The notes under the pieces are model-generated. The model saw only the letters and a list, made by a program, of their open reading frames with translations, did no database searches and was not told where the DNA came from. Below are positions 53,722 to 62,472 of a DNA stretch of 64,000 bases, one piece after another. The position numbers and the translations under genes are program-made. The DNA is from Paenibacillus sp. 37 (GTDB lineage Bacteria > Bacillota > Bacilli > Paenibacillales > Paenibacillaceae): NCBI RefSeq assembly GCF_008386395.1, contig NZ_CP043761.1, positions 3,286,001-3,350,000 of the forward strand, read 5' to 3'. How positions within the stretch are numbered: the first letter of the stretch is position 1; each line of letters starts with the position of its first letter.

Positions 53722-54462
53722 ATGTTCAATATTGCAATCTGTGATGATGAGGAGCAGCAACGAGAACGTGTGAAAACGATGCTGGTCTCCTTATCTCTAA
53801 AAACCAATTTTGATTTTCAAATTAGCCTATTCACATCTGGTGAACAACTGCTCTCACACTACAGAGAGGTTGGGGACACATTCAATATTCTCATCTTGGA
53901 TGTGGAGATGGGCGGAATGAACGGGATTCAGACCGCTAAAGAGATCAGGAACATGAAGTTTCTGGATGTACAGATTATGTTTCTGACCAGTTATCCGGAA
54001 TATATGGTGGAGAGCTTTGATGTCATCACCTTTCAATATCTGATCAAGCCAATCCAGCCGCAAGTTTTCGATGAAAAGATGATTAAGCTGTGTCAATATT
54101 TTCAGGCATTGGACAAAAAGTATGTATTAATCAAATCAGACTATGATGAACTGTTGCTGAAATATGATGATATTCTCTGGATTGAGGTCGTCAAAAGTTT
54201 AACAATCAAGAACAAGTTGAATTTTGTGACACAGGAAAATGTACATGAGACCAAAGGCATTTTATCCAACTACGCTAGCGGTTTGAAAGACCATGGTTTC
54301 TTGCAGATTCATCGCTCGATTATCATCAACCTGATGCATGTTCAGAAGTTTTCCGGTACCCAAGTCGTTATGTTGAATGGAACGGAACTGCCCATAGGCC
54401 GATCCAAGGTCAAAGAAGTCAAGGATGCGTATACCAAATACATGATCATGAGGATTCAATGA
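53722..54462 (+). CDS. LytTR-family response regulator
   Basis: A 246-residue AgrA/VirR-type regulator. The receiver has ICDDEEQQRERV at the N-terminus, phospho-acceptor Asp in LILDVEMGGMNG (about 59), and Lys in YLIKPIQP. The LytTR DNA-binding domain (about 140-240) includes FLQIHRSIIINLMHV. An extended -10 box TGCTAAAAT is present at 53659-53667. AAAGGCGG precedes ATG 53722. The kinase follows 1 nt after the stop. The beta-lactamase-fold gene downstream is a likely target. Confidence 0.92.
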   Translation: MFNIAICDDEEQQRERVKTMLVSLSLKTNFDFQISLFTSGEQLLSHYREVGDTFNILILDVEMGGMNGIQTAKEIRNMKFLDVQIMFLTSYPEYMVESFDVITFQYLIKPIQPQVFDEKMIKLCQYFQALDKKYVLIKSDYDELLLKYDDILWIEVVKSLTIKNKLNFVTQENVHETKGILSNYASGLKDHGFLQIHRSIIINLMHVQKFSGTQVVMLNGTELPIGRSKVKEVKDAYTKYMIMRIQ

Positions 54463-54463
54463 T

Positions 54464-55761
54464 ATGGATGCCTATATGATCTTTTCCATCATCTTTGTGA
54501 CCTTACTTATGGCACTTCAGGCGAATTTTTATTTTGATTCTGTGCTGGGCAAGTCCAAGCGGAAGACACAGAGAGCACTCTATTTCGTAGTATTTGTTAT
54601 GCTGGGTTATTTTTATTTGGCATCTTCCTTCTCCGATCTTGTTTCAACTGCTGTTGCCTGCTATTAATCTTCAGTCTGGCACAGTCCTATAAAGTGGAGT
54701 TCAAAATCAAGCTTGTTTTTACCATTCTATATGCAGTCCTGATTACTATGGCGAATACTATAGCAGTATATATTCTCGGAGTTTTGGAATCCACAGATTT
54801 CATCTCATGGGAACAGTTCAACGGAGATGACTACTGGATTCTTTCCAAGGTGATGCTGCTTGGTTGCAGCATCATGTTCATTGTTATTCAAGTTGTCCGC
54901 CTAGTCGCCAAACGTAGAAGTTTTGCCGTTCACTATCGTTATTATTTGCTGTTTCTCATCGTACCGATCATTACGATCTATCAGATCAATGTGGCCTCCA
55001 TCTATAGTGAAAAAAACATATTTTACGTCTTTTCTGTACTAGGCTCTCTTTTTCTCAATGTGTTTATTGTTTATGTATTCGATAATATGGTGGAAAAGGT
55101 ACAGCTCGCGCATGAAAATGCCGACTTGCAACGTCAGATGGATTACCAGGATGCCAACTATGAGAAGACCGTTCACAGTTTCAAAAACATTAAATCCATC
55201 ATCCATGATATCAATCAGCAATTTCTGTATATTGATGAATGTATCCAACGTAACGAACTGGCGGCAGCAGGTGACCATATCAAGTCTACGTTAAATACGA
55301 TTGAAGGTGCATACCAGAGGGTGAACTCCGGCAATCTGGTCATTGATGCTCTCGTTACGAATACCCTGGCTATGGGGCAGGCAAACGGAATCAAAATCGA
55401 CACCAAAATCCAGCTTCACTCGCAACATATCCAGATCGATCGATACGATCTGTGTGTAGTGCTTGGTAACATGCTCGATAACGCAATTGAGGCCTCCAAG
55501 AAGGTTAGACAGGCCGAGGATCGATACATCCTGATTGCCATGCACTCCACATCAACTGCACTGGTCATCCAGATCATGAATCATGTGGAGCAACCGATCG
55601 TTGACTTGAAAAGTGACAAGCCCAATCCGGAGTACCATGGGATCGGTCTAACCAATATATCGCGAATGTGCGAGAAATATGGTGGACATATGAGTATTGA
55701 GCATCAGCATCGGAAATTTAACAACATGGTTGTGCTTCCGTTCCACACCGACAATCCCTGA
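54464..55761 (+). pseudogene. GHKL (AgrC-type) sensor kinase split by a frameshift
   Basis: ATG 54464 opens 67 residues of membrane protein (MDAYMIFSIIFVTLLMALQA onward) ending at TAA 54665-54667. The -1 frame continues without a stop from before this point (LLIFSLAQSYKVEFKIK) through 55761. Joining the two near 54661 gives about 432 residues, the normal size: a six- to seven-helix sensor to about 200, an H box (HSFKNIKSIIHD), N box NMLDNAIEA and G box GIGLTNIS. One missing base explains it. No slippery heptamer is obvious. It may be a real null allele, a phase-variable state or a sequencing error. A GTG at 54694 could start a shorter product. Confidence 0.85.
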
Positions 55762-55788
55762 ACCTGCCGTTCAGGGGTTGTTTTTTTC
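55751..55788 (+). terminator. Terminator overlapping the kinase stop
   Basis: A 13-bp stem with one wobble (55751-55763 with 55769-55781), CTGCC loop, T run. The TGA stop lies in the left arm. It separates the kinase from the beta-lactamase-fold gene. Confidence 0.88.
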
Positions 55789-55868
55789 CATTCAGGGTCC
55801 GTTTGCGTTTGGTCAGTCTCTTCCCGGATATGATGAATTCATTCATAAGAACATTTGAGGGAGGACAT

Positions 55869-57923
55869 ATGATGAAGAAACTAATTAGTTTTTTATGTAC
55901 AGCGGTACTTGTAATTACACCGCTGGCAGATGTCAGAGCAGAGGCGAATAACAACGGTACGGTTGAGGCACGGGCGGAGCAGATCGCCAAGGAGATGGTG
56001 CAAAACTACGGTGTCACCAGTGTGCAATATGCGATCATGGATGAAGGGGAATATATTTTATCAGATAGTGTCGGACTGCACGATAAGGCATCACAGAAGC
56101 CAATAGACAAGGATAGCATGTATGGCATAGGCTCGGTTAGCAAAATGGTTGTTACGGCAGCCGCCATGAAGCTTGTCGATTCAGGTAAAGTAGATCTGGA
56201 TGAGCCGCTTACTTCGTATATCAAGGACTTTAAAATGGCAGATGCGCGCTATACTCAAATCACACCGCGCATGTTGATGAATCATTCATCCGGTCTTTAC
56301 GGTACACATTATGGAAACAGCATGTTGTTTGACGATAATGACACCCGCAATCATGATGAGTTATTGCTTAAACTTCAGTCCGAAAAACTGAAATCCAAAC
56401 CTGGCGCATACTCCGTCTACGCCAATGACGGTTTTCAATTGCTTGAAATCCTGGTTGAACGGGTGAGTGGGTTAAGCTACAGCGAATATATCGCCAAGTT
56501 CATCAGCGAGCCGTTGAAGTTGGAATCAACGAAGACACCACTAGATTCCTTTGACAGAGCGCAATTATCCGAAACCTATTGGCCTACACTTGAGATGAAG
56601 ATGCCTACCGAAAATGCAAACATTATCGGCACAGGCGGAGTGTACTCTACCGCAGAAGAATTGAGTAAATTCGGAGAGGTTTTAATGGGGAACAGACCGG
56701 ATATTCTGTCCGAATCTGCTGTGAAGGCCATGCAATCTCATGAGTATCGTAAGGGCATATGGGTATCTGATGAGCAAAATACGATCAATTATGGCTTGGG
56801 GTGGGACGCGGTTGACCTTGCACCTTTCAGCGATTATGGGATTACCGCGCTTGCCAAAGGTGGGGATACCATGTTGTACCATGCCGTGTTAATCACTATA
56901 CCCGAACATGATATTTCAATGGCGGTTCTATCATCTGGTGGATCTTCCGTCTACAATCAGATGTTTGCCAGCAAAGTGCTGCTGGACGTTCTCGAGGATC
57001 AGGGCATCATCGACGATGTTCAGCCTGATCAGACATTCCTACCACCTGTGAAAGTGAAAATGCCAACGGAGTTGAATACGTACTCAGGTCTGTATGGTAC
57101 TGTAGGTGAAACACTTGATATAGCAATCAAGGATGGTGAATTCAAACTCCCTGCCTTGCTAGGAGGCATTATCCCGGAGCAGAACTATGTGTACACAGGC
57201 GATGAACATTTTACGAGCACGGACGGCAGTGTGAAAGCTAGTTTTGTGAAGGAACGTAATGACAAGGTGTATGTTAAAGTTCAAGGCATGATAACGTTAC
57301 CCGGCATAGGCCAAACGGTAATGAACACGTATGATTATCAAAAATTGGATCATAATGCGCTTGACGCAGCAACCAAAGAGAAGTGGACAGCTCGTGACGG
57401 CTCGAAATATTACGCGTTGGATGAAAAAATAACATCGATCTTTTATCTGCTTCCATCGATGCTGATCAAGAACCTTTCCGTTGATGCCAAAAATGGCTAT
57501 GCTAATGGCACGCAAATCATGGATGCGAACAACGCAGAGAATATCGCCCAGATTCCTGTGATGAACGGAAGAGACGCATTTGATCTGCAATTTTACACGA
57601 AGCATGGCGCTGAGATTTTAATTCAGGATGGACAGGAATACATTGCAGAGGATGCGATTACTCCAATCTTTGGTGGAAAAAAAGGAATTACGACTATTCC
57701 GGCAAACGGTCAAGCCCGGTGGTATGCGATCGACGCCCGATCGGGTAACAAATCCATCACGGTGGATTCTCCGAAGACCGGAGGTTATGCAGTGTATAAT
57801 GATAAAGGGGAAATGGTTGACTTCTCTGTAGCAACCAATCCGGAATCGACGAAGCTCCCGAAAAGTGGTTTTATCGTTTTTGGTGGGGACGCCGGTGATG
57901 TATTCCAGATTAAATTAAAGTAA
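55869..57923 (+). CDS. Secreted beta-lactamase-fold serine hydrolase (copy 3)
   Basis: A 684-residue paralogue of the proteins at 4173 and 8714. A signal peptide (about 1-24, RAEA region) precedes a class C-like domain with S89-V-S-K92, Y184-A-N186 (Ala where the other copies have Ser) and a KGGDT motif near 330. The same C-terminal beta-rich domain follows. GAGGGAGGA at 55857-55865 fits ATG 55869 or ATG 55872; the frame upstream to 55803 lacks a site. It follows a two-component system, as the other two copies do, though a terminator lies between. Confidence 0.87.
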   Translation: MMKKLISFLCTAVLVITPLADVRAEANNNGTVEARAEQIAKEMVQNYGVTSVQYAIMDEGEYILSDSVGLHDKASQKPIDKDSMYGIGSVSKMVVTAAAMKLVDSGKVDLDEPLTSYIKDFKMADARYTQITPRMLMNHSSGLYGTHYGNSMLFDDNDTRNHDELLLKLQSEKLKSKPGAYSVYANDGFQLLEILVERVSGLSYSEYIAKFISEPLKLESTKTPLDSFDRAQLSETYWPTLEMKMPTENANIIGTGGVYSTAEELSKFGEVLMGNRPDILSESAVKAMQSHEYRKGIWVSDEQNTINYGLGWDAVDLAPFSDYGITALAKGGDTMLYHAVLITIPEHDISMAVLSSGGSSVYNQMFASKVLLDVLEDQGIIDDVQPDQTFLPPVKVKMPTELNTYSGLYGTVGETLDIAIKDGEFKLPALLGGIIPEQNYVYTGDEHFTSTDGSVKASFVKERNDKVYVKVQGMITLPGIGQTVMNTYDYQKLDHNALDAATKEKWTARDGSKYYALDEKITSIFYLLPSMLIKNLSVDAKNGYANGTQIMDANNAENIAQIPVMNGRDAFDLQFYTKHGAEILIQDGQEYIAEDAITPIFGGKKGITTIPANGQARWYAIDARSGNKSITVDSPKTGGYAVYNDKGEMVDFSVATNPESTKLPKSGFIVFGGDAGDVFQIKLK

Positions 57924-57985
57924 AGCAGGGATTGCGTTACAAAATCACAATCGCAATTTGTCACATAAATAATGTCATATTCAGG

Positions 57986-58010
57986 AAGTCGCCTTATGGC
58001 GGCTTTTTTG
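57986..58010 (+). terminator. Terminator (GTCGCC/GGCGGC type)
   Basis: AAGTCGCC (57986-57993), TTAT loop, GGCGGCTT (57998-58005), T run. Confidence 0.9.
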
Positions 58011-58120
58011 ATTTTTTTATTAGAATAATTTAACAGTCTGGTAACTTTTCGACCTCACTGCTCGTTATATTTTATATAGTTATATATTAGGCTCATTTTT
58101 CACAGGAGGAATCACTTTCT

Positions 58121-59524
58121 ATGATCAATCGACATAAACGTCACACAATGAAGCATTACAAAAGAAGAGCAGGCAGACCCATCATTGCTGGTCTTACTGC
58201 GGGAATGCTGATGGTTCATGGAGTCATCGGCGTGTTACCATCTCAGGTACATGCTGAAGCATCGGATGTATCCATCCGTAACTGGTACTCGTATCAGCGC
58301 ATCACAGTGCCTGAACTGAAACCTACTTGGACAGCGAAAGTAGATAACCATTTGAATATGAACGAGACGTACATCGGAGCTAATGCCATTGCAGAAGAAG
58401 GCAAAGTATTCACGTTTGCTGGATCGAAGTTGATTGCACTTGATGCGACAACAGGTAAACGGTTGTGGACTTACGGCAAAGAACTGACACCTTATATTAC
58501 CTATCAAGGGGGCGTCCTCTACGGACTGACCAGTGATCACAAGCCATATGCCTTGAATGCGAAGACAGGCAAAGCCAAATGGCAGTCAGGAACATCCACC
58601 TGGATTGATACGGTTCAACGTACGGAAGCGCTGATTCCAACGGTGGATACCCTCTACGTGATTAAGGGGAGTACAATGTTTGCACTGGATATACAGTCAG
58701 GCAAACTGCGCTGGAAGGCAGATGAGCCATTAGGCGAAGGTCACGGTACTGAATATCTTGAAGAGTCTAATGGTATTGTACTGAGAACCTTTTTTGTCCA
58801 AGGGGCACTTACATCCGTTCAACTTAATGCGTATGACAAGAAAACGGGCAAGAAGTTATGGGGTCATTTTGGTCAGGGGGAAGCTATTCAGATCAAAGAC
58901 GGACTTGTGTATTCGGTGGATTTTTATTCTCCAATGTTGGAAGATGATGAGTCTTCACCTGAACGCAAATGGAAAGTTAATGCTTACAACCTGAAGACCG
59001 GTGTGTTGAAAGGAAGTCAGGAGTACAGGTGGACCATGCCGGGTGACCCACCGTATATGAATGGTAGAGGAGATATACTTGTCAATAAAGACAAACTGTA
59101 CATTGCGCAGGGGGACAACATAGCGGAGTATTCGTTGAATACAACCAAGTCGGAAACTACGCCAATTCGAACGTTTCACCAACCTTACGGGGACAAAATG
59201 GAGTTACTTGGCATTGTACAGGAACGGCTGGTGTACAAAAACCTCGAGACAGGTGAACTTAAAGGCATTAAGCTGGCTAATGGTCAGGAGGTTCAGTGGC
59301 ATGGTGATGCCCCGGTTTCTCAGATTGATGTTTACGGTAAAGGAATGTATCGAGCGCAACGTAACGGCACCCTGCTTGCCCTCAACATGATGACGGGTCA
59401 GCCAGCTTTTCGAGTCGCTACCGGGGGAGATCTGCACAACACGACATTGAAGACAAACGGAATGATTATCATCCAAGCCGAAGGCAAACTTCTCGGCGTT
59501 AAGCTGCCAGCATCGCTGAAATAA
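58121..59524 (+). CDS. Secreted PQQ-like beta-propeller protein
   Basis: A 467-residue exported protein. After a basic N-terminus and signal core (about 20-46, cleavage near VHA-EA), repeated blades carry the PQQ/quinoprotein-repeat signature: LIALDATTGKRLWTYG, PYALNAKTGKAKW, MFALDIQSGKLRWK, LNAYDKKTGKKLWG. The residues for PQQ-dehydrogenase catalysis are not evident, so a structural or binding role like BamB is more likely. AGGAGG lies 11 nt before ATG 58121; ATG 58148 is possible. Confidence 0.87.
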   Translation: MINRHKRHTMKHYKRRAGRPIIAGLTAGMLMVHGVIGVLPSQVHAEASDVSIRNWYSYQRITVPELKPTWTAKVDNHLNMNETYIGANAIAEEGKVFTFAGSKLIALDATTGKRLWTYGKELTPYITYQGGVLYGLTSDHKPYALNAKTGKAKWQSGTSTWIDTVQRTEALIPTVDTLYVIKGSTMFALDIQSGKLRWKADEPLGEGHGTEYLEESNGIVLRTFFVQGALTSVQLNAYDKKTGKKLWGHFGQGEAIQIKDGLVYSVDFYSPMLEDDESSPERKWKVNAYNLKTGVLKGSQEYRWTMPGDPPYMNGRGDILVNKDKLYIAQGDNIAEYSLNTTKSETTPIRTFHQPYGDKMELLGIVQERLVYKNLETGELKGIKLANGQEVQWHGDAPVSQIDVYGKGMYRAQRNGTLLALNMMTGQPAFRVATGGDLHNTTLKTNGMIIIQAEGKLLGVKLPASLK

Positions 59525-59549
59525 GTGATCTAGAATGAAAAATATGTGA

Positions 59550-59597
59550 AAAGACCGGACTACGGCATAGCTTGCTCATAATCCGGTCTTTTTTTAT
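59550..59597. terminator. Bidirectional terminator
   Basis: AAAGACCGGA (59550-59559) pairs with TCCGGTCTTT (59582-59591), followed by T on the plus strand and A-rich sequence on the other side. It lies between convergent genes. Confidence 0.87.
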
Positions 59598-60268
59598 TTT
59601 TGCGCATAAAACACTGCAAAGTCCAAGTACTTGTACATGCAATCTGCCACACGAAACCCCGCTTCCTCCAACCACTTCAATTGATCCTCCAGCGTGGCAT
59701 TGATATCCACCTTGCGTCTTTCGATCGAAGCCGAGATGGCTTCCTCAGACAAACCACTTTGTTGAATCGCTTCCAACCAGCGCTGGCGGTAATAGGTGTC
59801 CGTATCGAGGGTTCTTCCCTGAACCTGATCTGCGTTGATGAAGCATCCGCCTGGTTCTAACAGCTTATGTACAGAGTCAAACACCTTTTTCTTGTCAGCA
59901 TGGGTCAGATGGTGAATAGACAGGGAGGAAATAATCATGTCGTAGGAACTGGTGAAATCGTACTTGGAGTAATCCCCGACCACATACTGCACTTGGTTCG
60001 CATCAGCAAATCTTCGACGTGCTCCTTCGAGCATATGATCACTAATATCGATCAGGGTTAATCGCGCGTTGGGATACTTTTGCAGGACCAATCCGGAGAG
60101 CAGTCCCGTTCCTGCACCCAGATCAAGAATACGTGGAGAATCGATCGGGCTTCCCATTAGGTCCAGAGCCATTCCATAAAAATCATCAAAACAAGGGATA
60201 AGCTGCTTTCGCTGCACATCATAATCTTGGGCTACCTTATCAAACAGCTGCTTTACTGAGAATTCCAT
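59594..60268 (-). CDS. SAM-dependent methyltransferase
   Basis: A 224-residue class I methyltransferase. Motif I is ILDLGAGTGLLSG, post-I Asp in LTLIDISDHML, and motif IV region YDMIISSLSIHHLTHADK. It resembles small-molecule or tRNA-carboxymethyluridine-type (CmoA-like) enzymes; the substrate is unknown. AAGGAG lies 10 nt before ATG 60268 on the minus strand; an upstream in-frame ATG at 60298 has no site. Confidence 0.88.
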   Translation of the reverse strand: MEFSVKQLFDKVAQDYDVQRKQLIPCFDDFYGMALDLMGSPIDSPRILDLGAGTGLLSGLVLQKYPNARLTLIDISDHMLEGARRRFADANQVQYVVGDYSKYDFTSSYDMIISSLSIHHLTHADKKKVFDSVHKLLEPGGCFINADQVQGRTLDTDTYYRQRWLEAIQQSGLSEEAISASIERRKVDINATLEDQLKWLEEAGFRVADCMYKYLDFAVFYAQK

Positions 60269-60431
60269 GTGCTCATCACTCCTTGAGGTTTTCTCCATAT
60301 TTTACAAACCGGAAGGGATCAAGGGAAATACTGATTATGGATAAACTCATAGGTTGGACCTATGGGTTCCGAGTCTCTGCCATGGGTAATAACATGTAAG
60401 CGCAGAATATAGACAGGGAGGAATGAACCTG

Positions 60432-61055
60432 ATGTTTCAACCACGTTCTATTATGATGAGTATCTCGTTAATCGTTATAGTTCTAACACTTACAGCTTGC
60501 TCTGGTAGTAATGAACCTTCGGCTATCCCTGAACCATCAATGCCAGTAGGTGAATCTGCTCCAGCACCTTCAACAGGAAATGAAACGAAGCGTCAACAGA
60601 CCGAAAGTTTTGAAATGTTGACGGCAGATGGCAATCAATCACTAGAAGCGACTTTGCAACAAGGAGAAGGATTTTCCTTGTACGTATTCGAGAAATTCAC
60701 ATTTGATGCTGCTCAAGGCCGTCTGTCACTGACTAGTAATGCTGACTATTATGTGGATATTGAACCACTGCCTTCGGATTATAATCTGGCAGAACTGGAG
60801 ACAGCGGGTAAAGAAGAATTAAAAAAAGCAGGTAAGGTATCCGATTATAGTGGAGAACTGGTAGAACACCCGCTTGGTTATGCCGAGCTCTATCTTCAGG
60901 CCTCTGGTGAAGAAGGAATTAGCGATTATATGGTCTGGAAATCAGAAGAAGGGGACGCATTTTTATTCCGTCTTCATAATCCAAAAGGAGAAGAGGCCTC
61001 TGATTTCGCCAGCCCGGTCCTTGTTTCGTTATCCACCGTTCAGGGTGATTCGTAA
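60432..61055 (+). CDS. Lipoprotein of unknown function
   Basis: A 207-residue lipoprotein. Signal core ISLIVIVLTL leads to the lipobox LTAC (Cys about 23), then a Pro/Ser-rich linker to about 55 and a folded alpha/beta domain (GFSLYVFEKFTFDAAQGRL, later DYMVWKSEEGDAFLFRL). Family not recognised. AGGGAG at 60415-60420 fits ATG 60432 better than ATG 60423, which it nearly touches. It is monocistronic and ends before the terminator at 61083. Confidence 0.82.
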   Translation: MFQPRSIMMSISLIVIVLTLTACSGSNEPSAIPEPSMPVGESAPAPSTGNETKRQQTESFEMLTADGNQSLEATLQQGEGFSLYVFEKFTFDAAQGRLSLTSNADYYVDIEPLPSDYNLAELETAGKEELKKAGKVSDYSGELVEHPLGYAELYLQASGEEGISDYMVWKSEEGDAFLFRLHNPKGEEASDFASPVLVSLSTVQGDS

Positions 61056-61082
61056 CTTAGATGACTATAATGTTTTCAACGG

Positions 61083-61107
61083 AAGTCGCCAACTGGTGGC
61101 TTTTTTA
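61083..61107 (+). terminator. Terminator (GTCGCC type)
   Basis: AAGTCGCC (61083-61090), AACT loop, GGTGGCTT (61095-61102), T run. Confidence 0.85.
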
Positions 61108-61156
61108 CTTTTGCAGATTGCACGGAGAAGTTGCGAGGTGATGTATTCACTTTCAT

Positions 61157-61187
61157 TTGACTTAGAGTACGCTCTAGGGTGTAGACT
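61157..61187 (+). promoter_or_regulatory. MerR-type promoter with 19-bp spacer
   Basis: TTGACT (61157-61162), a 19-bp spacer, and TAGACT (61182-61187). The spacer holds the dyad CTTAGAGTACGCTCTAGG (61161-61178; TAGAG-N4-CTCTA). An over-long spacer with a centred dyad is the hallmark of promoters activated by MerR-family regulators. Confidence 0.78.
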
Positions 61188-61224
61188 TTGAAGAAGAAGA
61201 AATATTGCCAAGGAGATGAACAGA

Positions 61225-62205
61225 ATGACAGAGGAAAATAATTTTAGAACTTTACAACATAAAATAGGCTCTGGCTTCAACCATAACAGTACAGCGGAGG
61301 AGGTATTGAAAGATCTGGACTTGTCAGGACAGCTTGCTATTGTAACGGGTGGATATTCCGGCCTCGGGTTGGAGACGACACATGCGCTTGTTAATGCGGG
61401 AGCCCGTGTAGTGGTGACTGCACGTCGTCCAGCGGTTGCGAAGGAAGCACTTTCGGGTCTGGAAGGTGTTGAAATAGATGCATTGGACCTCGCTGATTTA
61501 TCCAGCGTTCGTGCTTTTGCCGAGCGATTCCTCGCGAGTGATCGCAACATCGACATGCTGATTCTTAATGCGGGCATCATGGCTTGTCCGGAGACAAGGG
61601 TAGGTCAGGGCTGGGAAGCTCAATTTGCAACCAATCACCTAGGCCACTTTGCACTGACTAATCTGTTATGGCCAGCACTTGCAAGTCGGGGTGGCGCACG
61701 TGTTGTTTCCTTGGCATCAGCGGGACATCATTTCTCACCGATTCGTTGGGATGACATCCAGTTTGAGCATGGTTATGAGAAATTCCCTGCTTATGGTCAG
61801 TCCAAGACAGCAACCATATTATTCAGCGTTGAGCTGGACAGACGTGGAGCTGAACAGGGAGTGCGTGCATTCTCGGTTCATCCAGGTGGAATAATGACGC
61901 CGTTGCAGCGTCATATGCCGAAAGATGAGATGATTGCTCTGGGATGGATTGATGAATCTGGACAAGTCGCCAATCCGGCGTTCAAAACACCTGAGCAGGG
62001 GGCGGCAACGCAAGTCTGGGCAGCAACCTCTCCTCAGCTTGAGGGCAAAGGTGGTGTCTACTGCGAGGATTGTGACATCAGTGAAATGGCTCCAGAGGAT
62101 GGAGGTTTCTACGGGGTCAAGAAGTATGCTATCGACCCTGAGCAAGCTCTTCGTCTATGGAAACTGTCCGTGGAGCTGACGGATACGGATATCCCAACCA
62201 CGTAA
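61225..62205 (+). CDS. Short-chain dehydrogenase (retinol-dehydrogenase-like)
   Basis: A 326-residue SDR. The NAD(P) site is VTGGYSGLGLETT (about 37-49), the structural NAG motif appears as LILNAGIMA, and the catalytic Tyr-x3-Lys is YGQSK with Ser in SLASAGHH. Its length and N-terminal extension resemble WW-domain oxidoreductase/retinol dehydrogenase-like bacterial SDRs. AGGAG (61211-61215) touches ATG 61216 but is 9 nt from ATG 61225. The MerR-type promoter suggests induction by aldehydes, quinones or oxidative stress. Confidence 0.9.
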   Translation: MTEENNFRTLQHKIGSGFNHNSTAEEVLKDLDLSGQLAIVTGGYSGLGLETTHALVNAGARVVVTARRPAVAKEALSGLEGVEIDALDLADLSSVRAFAERFLASDRNIDMLILNAGIMACPETRVGQGWEAQFATNHLGHFALTNLLWPALASRGGARVVSLASAGHHFSPIRWDDIQFEHGYEKFPAYGQSKTATILFSVELDRRGAEQGVRAFSVHPGGIMTPLQRHMPKDEMIALGWIDESGQVANPAFKTPEQGAATQVWAATSPQLEGKGGVYCEDCDISEMAPEDGGFYGVKKYAIDPEQALRLWKLSVELTDTDIPTT

Positions 62206-62244
62206 ACCCTTGATTTACACAACAATTAAATTGAGATACAAACT

Positions 62245-62277
62245 AAACGCTACTGAAGTTGTCCGTAGCGTTTTTTT
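62245..62277 (+). terminator. Terminator of the SDR gene
   Basis: AAACGCTAC (62245-62253) with GTAGCGTTT (62265-62273), T run to 62277. Confidence 0.9.
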
Positions 62278-62472
62278 ATATTTTTGCTCATACGAATTGA
62301 GAAAGTAACATCCCTCATGGTTAGGTGAATATCATATATCAGAATAGAGGGAAGAAAGGATACATTATACGGCTCAGTGAAGTGAAATAACTGTGATGGA
62401 TTGTAATGTGAGTGCTTTTCCATTTAAAATAGAGGAATCATGTTCTTTTTGAGAACGCAGGGAGAGAAAATC

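Noticed and set aside
54661..54670. Programmed -1 frameshift in the AgrC-like kinase
   Set aside because: No X XXY YYZ slippery sequence or obvious downstream stimulatory structure; simple base loss is more likely.
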